Assembly: GCA_001899255.1 (NCBI GenBank)
Contig: MKVX01000002.1
Coordinates: 1 to 64,000 of the forward strand
Direction: 5' to 3'
DNA length: 64,000 nt
Origin: Rhizobiales bacterium 62-47
GTDB taxonomy: Bacteria; Pseudomonadota; Alphaproteobacteria; Rhizobiales; Xanthobacteraceae
Part shown: one piece after another, positions 36,280 to 45,203 of the stretch
How the letters are laid out: each line of letters opens with the position of its first letter
Position numbering within the stretch: the stretch's first letter is position 1
Notes under the pieces: model-generated
The model's database searches: none
The model's input: only the letters and a program-made list of their open reading frames with translations
What the model was told of the DNA's origin: nothing
Made by a program: the position numbers and the translations under genes

Positions 36280-37236
36280 ATGTCCGCTGGCGTCCGTTCG
36301 CTCACCACATCCGGCCTGGCTCCCAAACAGCGCATCGCTTACTGGACGCATGCGCTCGCGGAACTCTGCGGCCGGTTCGACATCGATCCGCTCGACGCGC
36401 CATCGCTCGACGGACAGATCGACTGCGCGACAATTTCTCGCCTGAAGCTTTGCCGGATCGAGGTCAGCCGGCATCGCGTCGCGCTACCCTCGGCGCGGCA
36501 CAGGGCGGGCGAGCATCCGTTCATCAAGATCCTGTTCCAGACTCACGGAACCTCGCGCTTCGAGCAGCAGGGCCAGCGCATCGATCTCGGCCCCGGCGAT
36601 TGCCTCGCTTATGACGTGTCGGCGCCGCACTCCATCGTCAGCGAATCCCTGACGCGCCACGACGTTGTGATCGTGCCCGAAGCGCTGCTGCAGGAACGCG
36701 GCTTCCATCCCGGCAGGATGACCGCGTGCAAGCTGTCGGCGCGTAGCGGCGCGGCACGGATCGCACGCGACGTCGTGCATTCGGCGATTGGCGAGGCTTC
36801 GACGCTGACGGCCTCGACCGCGCCCGGCGTCGCCGACACGCTGCTCGATCTGCTGCTGGTGCCGTTTCGCCAGATCGCCAACGCCGCCGATCGCAGCGGG
36901 CCCGCCGCGCTCCACCTGCGAGCACAGGCCTTCATTCACGAGCACCTGCGCGATCCCGATCTGAGCATCGACCGGATTTCGGCGGCGCTCGGCTGCACCA
37001 AGCGTTACCTGCACATGGTGTTCAGCGAACGGGGAACGACGATCAGCGATTACATCTGGCAGATGCGGCTGCGCAATTGCCATCAGGAGCTGACGGCCTA
37101 TCGCGGCGCGACCGTCACCGACGTGGCCTTCGCCTGGGGCTTCTCCAGTTCGTCGCACTTCAGCCGGCTGTTCAAGAAGCATTTCGGCGTCGCGCCGTCG
37201 GCGGTGTGTCGCACGCCGATCGCACTGAAGAGCTGA
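36280..37236 (+). CDS. AraC/XylS-family transcriptional regulator
   Basis: A 318-residue regulator. The N-terminal half (about 1-190) is a cupin-like effector/dimerisation region with [16 protein letters not shown]. The C-terminal domain (about 215-318) has the two helix-turn-helix motifs of AraC proteins, including [21 protein letters not shown] and [21 protein letters not shown]. It ends 148 bp before the RND/ABC-type exporter operon on the same strand and is divergent from gfa, so it may control either. The layout resembles the AraC-binding-like-2 (XylS/FeaR) group. Confidence 0.85.
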   Translation: MSAGVRSLTTSGLAPKQRIAYWTHALAELCGRFDIDPLDAPSLDGQIDCATISRLKLCRIEVSRHRVALPSARHRAGEHPFIKILFQTHGTSRFEQQGQRIDLGPGDCLAYDVSAPHSIVSESLTRHDVVIVPEALLQERGFHPGRMTACKLSARSGAARIARDVVHSAIGEASTLTASTAPGVADTLLDLLLVPFRQIANAADRSGPAALHLRAQAFIHEHLRDPDLSIDRISAALGCTKRYLHMVFSERGTTISDYIWQMRLRNCHQELTAYRGATVTDVAFAWGFSSSSHFSRLFKKHFGVAPSAVCRTPIALKS

Positions 37237-37384
37237 CGCGCCGCGTCTTTGCCGCGGGCCAACGACATCAGCACATCATCTGCGCCATGACGCGGTGAGT
37301 CCGCCGCGTCAAGTATTGAGCTGTGTCAATGGCTTCCATCGCACATGTGCGATTGACACGAGGCTCAAGATTTCAGGCAAAGAT

Positions 37385-38482
37385 ATGGAACAGCAAGACA
37401 TCGCCATCAAGCGAGCACGCGCTTCCGATACAGCCGAGACACCAGCGGTTGTGGCGCCGGAGGACACGCATCTGCCGGTGACCATAGCCCCGCGAAAGCT
37501 CGTTCGGCGAACCTGGCCTGCAATACTTTCCCTTTTCGTCGTGCTGCTGCTTGCGGGCGCTGGCGGCTATTATTGGTGGAAGCAGGTGCATCCGCCGCTG
37601 CCTGTCGGAATCAGCTTCGGTAATGGCCGCATCGAAGCTGACGAGATCGACATCTCCACCAAGTACGCAGGTCGCGTCGCGGAACTGCTGGCCGATATCG
37701 GCGACACGGTTTCCCCGGGGCAGGCGGTGGCCCGGATGGACACCAGGGACTTAGAGCAGTCGCTTTCGAAGTCCGAGGCACAGGTGCGGGAGGCACAGCA
37801 CGCCATCGACGAAGCCCAGGCGACTCTCGCCCAGCAACAGACCCAGCAAATCCTGGCCGAACAGGAAATCGAGCGGACGCGACAACTGGTCAAGAATGGC
37901 TGGGCGACCAGAGAGCTGATGGATCAGCGACAACAGCAACTCGATGCCGCCAATGCAGGTCTTGGCGCCGCGCGGGCAAGAGTCCTCCGGGTTCAGCACG
38001 CCCTCAACGCCGCAGAGCATGACGCCGGCTTCTACAGGGTGCAGATCGCGGACAATACGCTGATCGCACCCAAAGCGGGGCGCATCCAGTACCGCCTCGC
38101 CAACATCGGAGAAGTGCTTCCCGCCGGCGGCAAGGTGATGACCATGCTGGATTTCTCCTATGTCTACATGGACATCTATCTGCCAACGGCAGAGGCGGGC
38201 AAAGTCAAGATCGGCGCCGACGCCCGCATCGTGCTCGATGCTTACCCGAACCATCCTATTCCGGCAAAAGTCTCCTTCGTCGCGAGCCAATCGCAGTTCA
38301 CGCCAAAAACCGTCGAGACCCAGAGCGAGCGCGACAAGCTGATGTTTCGCATCAGGGTACGGATTGATCAGCAACGCCTGCTCGAACACGCGGACGCCAT
38401 CAGAGGCGGACTGCCCGGGATCACCTATGTGCGATGGGATCCGTCGATCAGCTGGCCGAAGAAGCTGGAAGCCGCTCCATGA
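37385..38482 (+). CDS. HlyD-family membrane fusion protein (YhiI-like)
   Basis: 365 residues from the ATG of MEQQDIAIKRA; an earlier in-frame ATG at 37295 lies in unlikely sequence. It has one N-terminal membrane helix (WPAILSLFVVLLLAGAGGYYWW), a biotinyl-lipoyl segment (GRVAELLADIGDTVSPGQ), a long coiled-coil hairpin (about residues 115-200, rich in Gln and Glu) and a beta-barrel domain. It would link the inner-membrane ABC exporter to an outer-membrane channel. Its stop overlaps the next start (ATGA). Confidence 0.9.
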   Translation: MEQQDIAIKRARASDTAETPAVVAPEDTHLPVTIAPRKLVRRTWPAILSLFVVLLLAGAGGYYWWKQVHPPLPVGISFGNGRIEADEIDISTKYAGRVAELLADIGDTVSPGQAVARMDTRDLEQSLSKSEAQVREAQHAIDEAQATLAQQQTQQILAEQEIERTRQLVKNGWATRELMDQRQQQLDAANAGLGAARARVLRVQHALNAAEHDAGFYRVQIADNTLIAPKAGRIQYRLANIGEVLPAGGKVMTMLDFSYVYMDIYLPTAEAGKVKIGADARIVLDAYPNHPIPAKVSFVASQSQFTPKTVETQSERDKLMFRIRVRIDQQRLLEHADAIRGGLPGITYVRWDPSISWPKKLEAAP

Positions 38483-41229
38483 CCATCGCCAACGATGCGG
38501 TCGCTTCCGTCAGCGACCTTTGCCATCATTACCGCAAGGTCACCGCGCTCGACCACGTCTCGACCGAAATTCCTGCCGGCCGCCTGGTCGGTCTGATCGG
38601 TCCGGACGGAGTCGGAAAATCCACGCTCCTGGCTATCCTCGCAGGCGCGCGCCAAATCCAGCAAGGCGACGTCACCGTCCTCGACGCGAACATTGCCAAC
38701 ACCACCGCTCGCGCCTTGATATGCCCACGCATTGCCTACATGCCGCAGGGACTGGGCAAGAACCTCTACCCCGATCTCAGCGTCCGCGAGAATATCGAGT
38801 TCTTCGCGAGACTGTTCGGTCATTCGCGTGAGGAACGCGAGTGGCGGATCGAGGAACTGTTGAAGAGCACAGCTCTGGCGCCGTTCGCCGATCGCCCGGC
38901 CAAGAAGCTGTCTGGCGGCATGCGCCAGAAGCTCGGCCTGTGCTGCTCGCTCATTCACGATCCGGATCTCCTGATTCTGGACGAGCCCACGACTGGCGTT
39001 GATCCGCTTTCGCGTCGGCAGTTCTGGGATCTGATCGATCGCTTGCGGGCGCGGAAGCCCGGAATGAGCGTGATCGTCGCGACGGCCTACATGGAAGAAG
39101 CCGAGCGCTTCGACTGGCTCATCGCCATGGACGGCGGAAAGATGCTGGCGACGGGGGCGCCATCCGAACTGCGGCGCCAGACCGGCACGAGTTCCGTTGA
39201 AGCGGCCTTCGTCGCCCTGCTGTCGGGGCGACAGAACCGCATCCGGGTGAATCAGCCGATCGAGCCGCCGCATGACGATCAGAGACAGACCGTCATCGTT
39301 GCGAAAGAGTTGACCTGCCGGTTCGGCGACTTCACGGCGGTCGATCGGGTCAGCTTCACGATCAAGCAAGGAGAGATTTTCGGATTCGTCGGTTCGAATG
39401 GATCGGGCAAGACGACCACAATGAAGATGCTGACCGGACTTCTGCAGCCCACCGAAGGCGAGGCGCTGATTTTCGGCAAACGGCTGGAAGCCGGTAACTT
39501 CGAAGCTCGTCGCCGCGTCGGTTACATGTCACAATCGTTTTCGCTCTACGGCGAGCTGACGGTCCGGCAAAATCTGAAGTTACACGCCCGCCTTTTTCAT
39601 CTGCCGAGCGATTTTGCGGAGGCGCGGATCGGCGAACTCGTGGACACATGCGGCCTCGCGGACTATCTCGACAGCCTCGCCTCTGCCCTGCCGCTCGGGA
39701 TCAGGCAGCGTCTCTCGCTCGCGGTTGCCATCGTCCACAAGCCGGACTTGCTGATTCTCGACGAGCCGACATCGGGAGTCGATCCCCTCGCGCGCGATCA
39801 ATTCTGGGATCTGTTGATCGGCCTGTCGCGCGACCCGGGCATGACCATCTTCGTGTCTACACATTTCATGAACGAAGCCTCACGCTGCGATCGGCTCTCG
39901 CTGATGCATGAAGGCCGGGTGTTGGCCACCGGCACCCCTTCCGAACTCATCAGAGCCAAAGGCGCAAAGTCCTTGGAGGACGCCTTCATCGGGTTTCTCG
40001 AACAGGACACGCCCTCCGCGACCGCGGGGCCCATTCTCGACCAGGCGGCACCGGCCACCGGCTTCGTTTCAAGCAGGACACCGCAGCAGGACCTTGCGAG
40101 CGCCTTGTTCAGCTCACAGCGCCTGTTTGCCTATGCCATCCGCGAAGCCCTCGAACTGGTTCGAGATCCGATACGGCTGATGTTCGCGCTGTTCGGGACC
40201 ACTTTGCTCATGGTCGTGTTCGGCCTGGGCATCTCGACGGACGTCAATAACTTGACCTTCGCCGTCCTCGACCGCGATCAGACGCCGGAGAGCCGCGCCT
40301 ATCTCGCGGAGCTCAGAGGCTCGACCTACTTCGTCGAAAAACCTCCGCTTCGGGACTACGCGGATCTCGACCGGCGCCTGAAGGATGGAAGCATCGACGT
40401 TAGCATCGAGATTCCGCCGAACTTCGGCATGGACATCAAGCGAGGTCGCCCGGCGTGGGTTTCCGCGTGGATCGACGGCGCCATGCCGTTCCGTGCCGAG
40501 ACAATTCGCGGCTATCTGCAGGGCATGCATCAGCTCTACCTTAGCGATCCCGTCATCAAGACGACGCGACCGCTTGCAGCTCTCCCGGCCGACATCAAAG
40601 TCCGGTTCAAGTACAATCAGGACTTCGACAGCATCTATGCGATGGTCCCTTCGACCATTGCCATGATGCTCGCGCTGTTTCCCGCCATCCTGATGGCGCT
40701 CGCCGTCGTTCGGGAAAAAGAACTTGGCTCGATCACCAACCTCTATGTCACGCCTGTCACGCGGCTTGAATTCCTTCTCGGCAAGCAATTGCCCTATGTC
40801 GCGGTCGCGTTGATCAATTTCGTCATTATGTTTGCGATGGCCGTCGTGCTTTTCCAGGTGCCGCTGAAAGGCAGCTTCCTGACTCTCCTGATCGGCACCA
40901 TCATCTTCGTCTTCACGACCACCGGCTACGGGATGCTCATTTCCTCGTTCTGCAGCACGCAGATTGCCGCGCTGTTCGGCACAGCCATCCTGACGATCCT
41001 TCCCGCACAGCAGTTTTCCGGGATGATGACGCCTGTATCGTCGCTCTCCGGAACCGCCCAGATCATCGGTCGCGGCTTTCCCATGACTTACTATCGGCCG
41101 GTCGTCGTCGGCACCTTCACCAAGGGCCTCGACTTTCCAGACCTTTGGACGAGCATCCTGCTGCTTGCTGCATTCATTCCGATTCTGACGCTCACGAGCC
41201 TTCTGCTGATCAGAAAACAGGAGAAGTAG
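38479..41229 (+). CDS. rbbA: RbbA-type ABC transporter: two ATPase domains fused to an ABC-2 permease
   Basis: 916 residues. ATPase 1 (about 10-235) has Walker A GPDGVGKS and LSGGMRQKLG; ATPase 2 (about 275-510) has GSNGSGKT with a shorter signature, LPLGIRQRLSLA, lacking the usual LSGG. The permease (about 550-916) has an N-terminal helix, a large periplasmic loop and a six-helix C-terminal part including AMMLALFPAILMALAVVREKELG. E. coli RbbA has the same architecture and size. It forms an exporter with the flanking HlyD and permease proteins; substrate is unknown. The start overlaps the HlyD stop. Confidence 0.88.
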   Translation: MTIANDAVASVSDLCHHYRKVTALDHVSTEIPAGRLVGLIGPDGVGKSTLLAILAGARQIQQGDVTVLDANIANTTARALICPRIAYMPQGLGKNLYPDLSVRENIEFFARLFGHSREEREWRIEELLKSTALAPFADRPAKKLSGGMRQKLGLCCSLIHDPDLLILDEPTTGVDPLSRRQFWDLIDRLRARKPGMSVIVATAYMEEAERFDWLIAMDGGKMLATGAPSELRRQTGTSSVEAAFVALLSGRQNRIRVNQPIEPPHDDQRQTVIVAKELTCRFGDFTAVDRVSFTIKQGEIFGFVGSNGSGKTTTMKMLTGLLQPTEGEALIFGKRLEAGNFEARRRVGYMSQSFSLYGELTVRQNLKLHARLFHLPSDFAEARIGELVDTCGLADYLDSLASALPLGIRQRLSLAVAIVHKPDLLILDEPTSGVDPLARDQFWDLLIGLSRDPGMTIFVSTHFMNEASRCDRLSLMHEGRVLATGTPSELIRAKGAKSLEDAFIGFLEQDTPSATAGPILDQAAPATGFVSSRTPQQDLASALFSSQRLFAYAIREALELVRDPIRLMFALFGTTLLMVVFGLGISTDVNNLTFAVLDRDQTPESRAYLAELRGSTYFVEKPPLRDYADLDRRLKDGSIDVSIEIPPNFGMDIKRGRPAWVSAWIDGAMPFRAETIRGYLQGMHQLYLSDPVIKTTRPLAALPADIKVRFKYNQDFDSIYAMVPSTIAMMLALFPAILMALAVVREKELGSITNLYVTPVTRLEFLLGKQLPYVAVALINFVIMFAMAVVLFQVPLKGSFLTLLIGTIIFVFTTTGYGMLISSFCSTQIAALFGTAILTILPAQQFSGMMTPVSSLSGTAQIIGRGFPMTYYRPVVVGTFTKGLDFPDLWTSILLLAAFIPILTLTSLLLIRKQEK

Positions 41230-41235
41230 AACAGG

Positions 41236-42357
41236 ATGCGATCGCTTTCGAACATATTCTGGCTTGGGACAAAGGAGCTGCGTAGTTTCTTCAGCGATTG
41301 GGTGCTGATGGCGCTCGTGATCTACTCGTTCTCGCTCTCGATCATCAGCCACGCGCAGAGCAATTCCCAAGAACTCTATCACGCATCAATTGCGGTCGTT
41401 GACGAGGACCACTCGGAGCTATCGAGACGCATTACGCATGCGTTTCTCATGCCCCTGTTCAAACCTCCCGTACTGATCGCCCAATCCGATATCGATCACG
41501 TGATGAATGACGGCCAATACACGTTTGTCATCGACATACCGCCAAACTTCCAGCGTGACGTCATTGCCGGACGCCAGCCCGGATTGCAGATCAACGTCGA
41601 CGCCACCGCCATGGTTCAGGCGGGGCTGGGAACCGGTCAGGCCCAACAGATCATCAGCACCGAGATCGCTCGGTTTTTGTCGCACAACGAAGCGACGCCG
41701 TTATCTTCCGTCAATCTCGCAACGCGGGTCGCATTCAATCCCAACGTGACCACCGCTTGGTTTACCGGTGTCATGGGCATCATCGGCAGCATCAACATTC
41801 TGGCGATCATTCTGGCCGGCGCAGCTCTCGTGAGGGAGCGAGAACACGGCACGATGGACCATCTCATGGTCATGCCCGTCACCCCGTTCGAGATCGCGAT
41901 GTCCAAGATATGGGCCAACGGACTCGTCATCGCGGTCGCCGTAGGTTTCTCGCTCTATGTCGTCATCCGGCTACTCCTGAAAGTTCCGATCGCGGGATCC
42001 ATTCCGCTGTTCCTGTTCGGCACGGTCCTCTACTTGTTCTTCGCAACGGGTCTCGGGCTCTTTCTCGGAACGGTTGCCCGCTCGATGCCGCAGCTCGGGC
42101 TGCTCTACATGCTGATCGCCGTCCCGATGAACGTATTGTCCGGCGCAGCGACGCCGCTGGAGAGCATGCCGCCCTGGCTTGCGACAGTCATGCAAGCGTC
42201 GCCCTCCACTCACTTCGTCTCGTTCGCGCAAGCGATCCTCTACCGAGGCGCCGGACTGGACGTGGTCTGGCCTCAGTTCCTGGCCGTCGCGGGGATCGGA
42301 GCACTGTTTCTCGCTCTGTCACTCCTGCGTTTCAGGGCTGCCCTGGCTCCCGCATAG
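41236..42357 (+). CDS. ABC-2 type permease, YhhJ family
   Basis: A 373-residue inner-membrane protein with an N-terminal helix, a periplasmic domain (about 60-180) and a C-terminal helix bundle. The segment VREREHGTMDHLMVMPVTPFEI is the typical ABC-2 cytosolic loop. It starts 6 bp after the rbbA-like stop and completes the YhiI-RbbA-YhhJ-like operon, probably as the second half of the transmembrane channel. Confidence 0.88.
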   Translation: MRSLSNIFWLGTKELRSFFSDWVLMALVIYSFSLSIISHAQSNSQELYHASIAVVDEDHSELSRRITHAFLMPLFKPPVLIAQSDIDHVMNDGQYTFVIDIPPNFQRDVIAGRQPGLQINVDATAMVQAGLGTGQAQQIISTEIARFLSHNEATPLSSVNLATRVAFNPNVTTAWFTGVMGIIGSINILAIILAGAALVREREHGTMDHLMVMPVTPFEIAMSKIWANGLVIAVAVGFSLYVVIRLLLKVPIAGSIPLFLFGTVLYLFFATGLGLFLGTVARSMPQLGLLYMLIAVPMNVLSGAATPLESMPPWLATVMQASPSTHFVSFAQAILYRGAGLDVVWPQFLAVAGIGALFLALSLLRFRAALAPA

Positions 42358-42554
42358 GCGACCGGGAGGCACGCGAAGCCATCGCGCAGACAACGCGCGG
42401 ACTCGGCAACTCCATGCTCGCAGGAGGCGCGGAAGCCTATGGCGTGACGTGAGATCAGGATGTCCGATGTGCCAAAAGTCGGCCTCGGATTTCAACGATG
42501 GACTGCTCCACCCATCGTCGCTGCATCGTTGAGCCCCTGCTTTTGGGCGAACAA

Positions 42555-42630
42555 TGGTGCCCAGGGGCGGGATCGAACCACCGACACTGCGATTTTCAGT
42601 CGCATGCTCTACCAACTGAGCTACCTGGGC
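42555..42630 (-). tRNA. tRNA-Phe (anticodon GAA)
   Basis: A 76-nt tRNA with encoded CCA. It begins GCCCAGGTAGCTCAGTTGG and ends CCTGGGCACCA. The anticodon loop reads CTGAAAA with anticodon GAA, flanked by the stem GCGA/TCGC. The T arm GGTTCGATCC is normal. It lies downstream of yacG on the same strand. Confidence 0.96.
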
Positions 42631-42823
42631 GTCGCCGGGCCGGAGGCCGGGCGCGGGCGGTTTATAGTCAGAGCCAGCGGTGATGTCCACCCGTCAAACC
42701 GGGCCGGGAGTCGCATTGCCGCAACAAAGCACAGCCAATTCGCCGGAACGCGAAAAACGCCGCTGCCGTCACGGTTTGAGGCCCGTTTCCGCCGCTGCCG
42801 CCGTCCCGTCCGGCCGGGAGGGC

Positions 42824-43024
42824 CTACTCCCCGTCGTCCTCGTCGCTGGGCCGCCCGGGGATGGCATAGGAGCCCGACAGCCAGCGATTGAGATCGACAT
42901 CGCGGCAGCGCTCGGAACAGAACGGCCGCGAGGCCTCGATGGCCGGCTTGCCGCACACCGGGCACGGCTTCAGCCGCGCCGCGGGCTTGTCCGCGCCGCC
43001 ACCCTTTGTCGGCCTAGCTGGCAT
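42824..43024 (-). CDS. yacG: DNA gyrase inhibitor YacG
   Basis: A 66-residue zinc protein. The ligands are CPVCGKP and [11 protein letters not shown], the latter being the family signature, with [10 protein letters not shown] following. E. coli YacG inhibits DNA gyrase by binding GyrB. Its start overlaps the end of maf by 11 nt, a common rhizobial arrangement. The C-terminus is acidic (DEDDGE). Confidence 0.93.
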   Translation of the reverse strand: MPARPTKGGGADKPAARLKPCPVCGKPAIEASRPFCSERCRDVDLNRWLSGSYAIPGRPSDEDDGE

Positions 43025-43637
43025 TCAGCCAGCCCGCCCGCACCGGAAACTTCTCTCCGCCGAGCAGCGCAATAGATTCGTACAACGGCAGCCCGACGAC
43101 ATTGGTATAGGAGCCGACCATCTTCACCACGAACGACCCGGCGATGCCCTGGATCGCGTAGCCCCCGGCCTTGCCGCGCCATTCGCCGGCATCGAGATAA
43201 GCGCGGATGTCCTCCTCGGTCAGCCGCTTGAAGCGCACGCGGGTTTCCACCAGCCGCTGGCGGAAGGCTTCATTCGGCGTCACCAGACAGACCGCGGTGT
43301 AGACGCGATGATTGCGCCCGGACAGCAGCCGCAGGCATTGCGACGCCTCGTCGACCAGCTCGGCCTTGGGCAGGATGCGGCGGCCGACCGCCACCACGGT
43401 GTCGGCCGCGAGAATGAAGGCGCCGCGCAGATTGTCGTTGAGCTTCACCGAGGCCAGCGCCGCCTCGGCCTTGGCGCGGGCCAGCCGGTTGGCGCAGGCG
43501 CGCGGCAGTTCGCCCTTGCTTGGAGTCTCGTCGACATCGGCGGGCTGCAGGGCATCCGGCTCGATTCCGGCCTGATTGAGCAAAGCGAGCCGCCGTGGCG
43601 AACCGGAGGCGAGTACGAGTTTGGGACGGCCTAACAT
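43014..43637 (-). CDS. maf: Maf-family nucleoside triphosphate pyrophosphatase
   Basis: 207 residues from the ATG of [16 protein letters not shown]; the frame continues upstream but homology begins here. The Maf motifs [22 protein letters not shown] and the IQGIAGSFV segment are present. Maf/YhdE proteins remove pyrophosphate from dTTP, UTP or modified nucleotides. In many rhizobia this gene follows infA; here the upstream neighbour is instead a small membrane protein, 122 bp away. Confidence 0.92.
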   Translation of the reverse strand: MLGRPKLVLASGSPRRLALLNQAGIEPDALQPADVDETPSKGELPRACANRLARAKAEAALASVKLNDNLRGAFILAADTVVAVGRRILPKAELVDEASQCLRLLSGRNHRVYTAVCLVTPNEAFRQRLVETRVRFKRLTEEDIRAYLDAGEWRGKAGGYAIQGIAGSFVVKMVGSYTNVVGLPLYESIALLGGEKFPVRAGWLNAS

Positions 43638-43759
43638 GCGCGGCGATCGGTTTTTCCGGCTGGGGGAGCAAGCGCGCGGGACCGTATCGGAAGCGCTCCG
43701 CTTCGACAACAGCGTAGGTCGCCCCGCCGCCGTTCCCGCGCCACGTCGCGCCAGCCGGG

Positions 43760-43954
43760 TCAGGCCCGCCGCTGCCGTCCGGCGGCGAGGAAGCCGGCAT
43801 ACAGCACGATCGGCACCAGCAGCGTCAGCCACGACAGCCCGTCCCAGATGCCGTCGCCGACCAGCGCCGACAGCAGGCCCACGGTCGAGAGCACGCCGAT
43901 CGCGAGCGGCCAGCGGAAAATCTGCCGAATCGTCTGGCGGGTTGGCCTGCTCAT
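43760..43954 (-). CDS. Small membrane protein encoded after the PepSY gene
   Basis: A 64-residue protein whose ATG overlaps the PepSY-protein stop (ATGA). After a basic leader ([14 protein letters not shown]) two hydrophobic helices follow: [18 protein letters not shown] and [20 protein letters not shown], separated by an Asp/Trp-containing turn. It is too short for many gene callers. Coupling suggests a small subunit or stabiliser of the PepSY membrane protein. I do not recognise a named family. Confidence 0.75.
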   Translation of the reverse strand: MSRPTRQTIRQIFRWPLAIGVLSTVGLLSALVGDGIWDGLSWLTLLVPIVLYAGFLAAGRQRRA

Positions 43955-45120
43955 GACGACATCACCGGCCGTTGCTGCGGGCTTGCCGCCGCCCGCGCGG
44001 CGCCGGCCGCGGGCTTGCGCCGCCGCAGCCACAGGTAAAGTCCGGTCCACAGCACGACGATGGTGATGACGTCGAGGATCGCCCAGATGATCTTCAGCGG
44101 CATGCCACCGTAGTCGCCGAAGTGCAGCGGCTGCGACAGGAACAGCGTCGAGACATACCACGGCATGTCGCGGCTGTCGGTCAGCTGGCCGGTCTCGGCA
44201 TCGATCAGCGCCGGCTTCAGCAGCCGCGACGTCACCGGCGTATCGCCGCGCATGAACACCGCGTAATGGGTGTTGCTGGTAAACAGCGTCCCCGGATAGG
44301 AGACGAACGCCGGCTGCATATGCGGGATTGCCTGTTGCGCGACCTTGACCGCCTCCTGCACCGGCGTCAGCCGGGCCGGGATCTCGCGACCCTTGTATTG
44401 CGCGGTCATCTCGGCGAGCTGGTCGTATTGCCAGTACTTCAGCACCAGATCGGCCCAGGTGTTGATGACGCCGGTGAAGCCGACCACCAGTGTCCACATC
44501 ACCAGCAGGATGCCGGCGAGGTTATGCACGTCGAGCCGGCGCACGACGCGCGGACGATCGCCGCGATAGGCGCCGAACCGCAGTTTCCGCATCGAGGGCG
44601 CGTAGACCACGATGCCGGAAATCACCGCGACGCAAAACAGAATTCCCATCAAGCCCAAAAATAGCTTGCCCGGCAGCCCTGCGAACATGTCGGTGTGCAG
44701 CTTCAGCATGATGTAGGTGAAACGGCCGGTGACGTCCGGCGAATCGAGGAACGCGCCGCTGTGGACATCCACCCGCGCAATGCGATTGTCGGTCGGATTG
44801 GCTTTGATGGTCGGGCCGACCGAGACCATCAGCGCGTTGGGCTCGTCCCGGTCGAAGATCAGGAAGTGCGGCACCTGATTTGGAAATTTCGCCATGGCAT
44901 TGGCGACCGCCTGATCGAGGTTCGCCTTCGGCGTTCCCGGCGGCACGACGCTGGGCTCCACCTCCTCATGCAGCAGGTGGTCGATCTCGTGATGAAAGAT
45001 CAACGGCAGTCCGGTGATGCAGAGCATCAGCATGAACACCGTGCAGACGATGCTGGACCATTTGTGAACCCAATGCCAGCGACGAAGCGGTCTTGTTCCA
45101 GAAATCACGATGCGTCTCAC
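43951..45120 (-). CDS. PepSY-associated TM helix protein (iron-uptake membrane reductase-like)
   Basis: A 389-residue inner-membrane protein with four main helices: [16 protein letters not shown] near 35-50, [19 protein letters not shown] near 155, [19 protein letters not shown] near 205, and [15 protein letters not shown] near 350. Periplasmic loops include PepSY-like segments, and conserved His residues could bind haem or metal. Proteins of this family are often encoded next to TonB siderophore receptors and are thought to reduce ferric siderophores. Here the receptor gene lies just upstream on the same strand. Confidence 0.9.
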   Translation of the reverse strand: MRRIVISGTRPLRRWHWVHKWSSIVCTVFMLMLCITGLPLIFHHEIDHLLHEEVEPSVVPPGTPKANLDQAVANAMAKFPNQVPHFLIFDRDEPNALMVSVGPTIKANPTDNRIARVDVHSGAFLDSPDVTGRFTYIMLKLHTDMFAGLPGKLFLGLMGILFCVAVISGIVVYAPSMRKLRFGAYRGDRPRVVRRLDVHNLAGILLVMWTLVVGFTGVINTWADLVLKYWQYDQLAEMTAQYKGREIPARLTPVQEAVKVAQQAIPHMQPAFVSYPGTLFTSNTHYAVFMRGDTPVTSRLLKPALIDAETGQLTDSRDMPWYVSTLFLSQPLHFGDYGGMPLKIIWAILDVITIVVLWTGLYLWLRRRKPAAGAARAAASPQQRPVMSS

Positions 45121-45203
45121 AACTCGATACGATCAGAGTGGCACGATTTTCCGAACCGCGAAGGGCTCGTATCGGTTTCAACTGTGCTGCCGCGCGTCGC
45201 GCC

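Noticed and set aside
35949..36335. N-terminal extension of the GFA protein
   Set aside because: It has no homology to the family, runs into the divergent AraC gene, and a strong GGGAGGGG site precedes the internal ATG.
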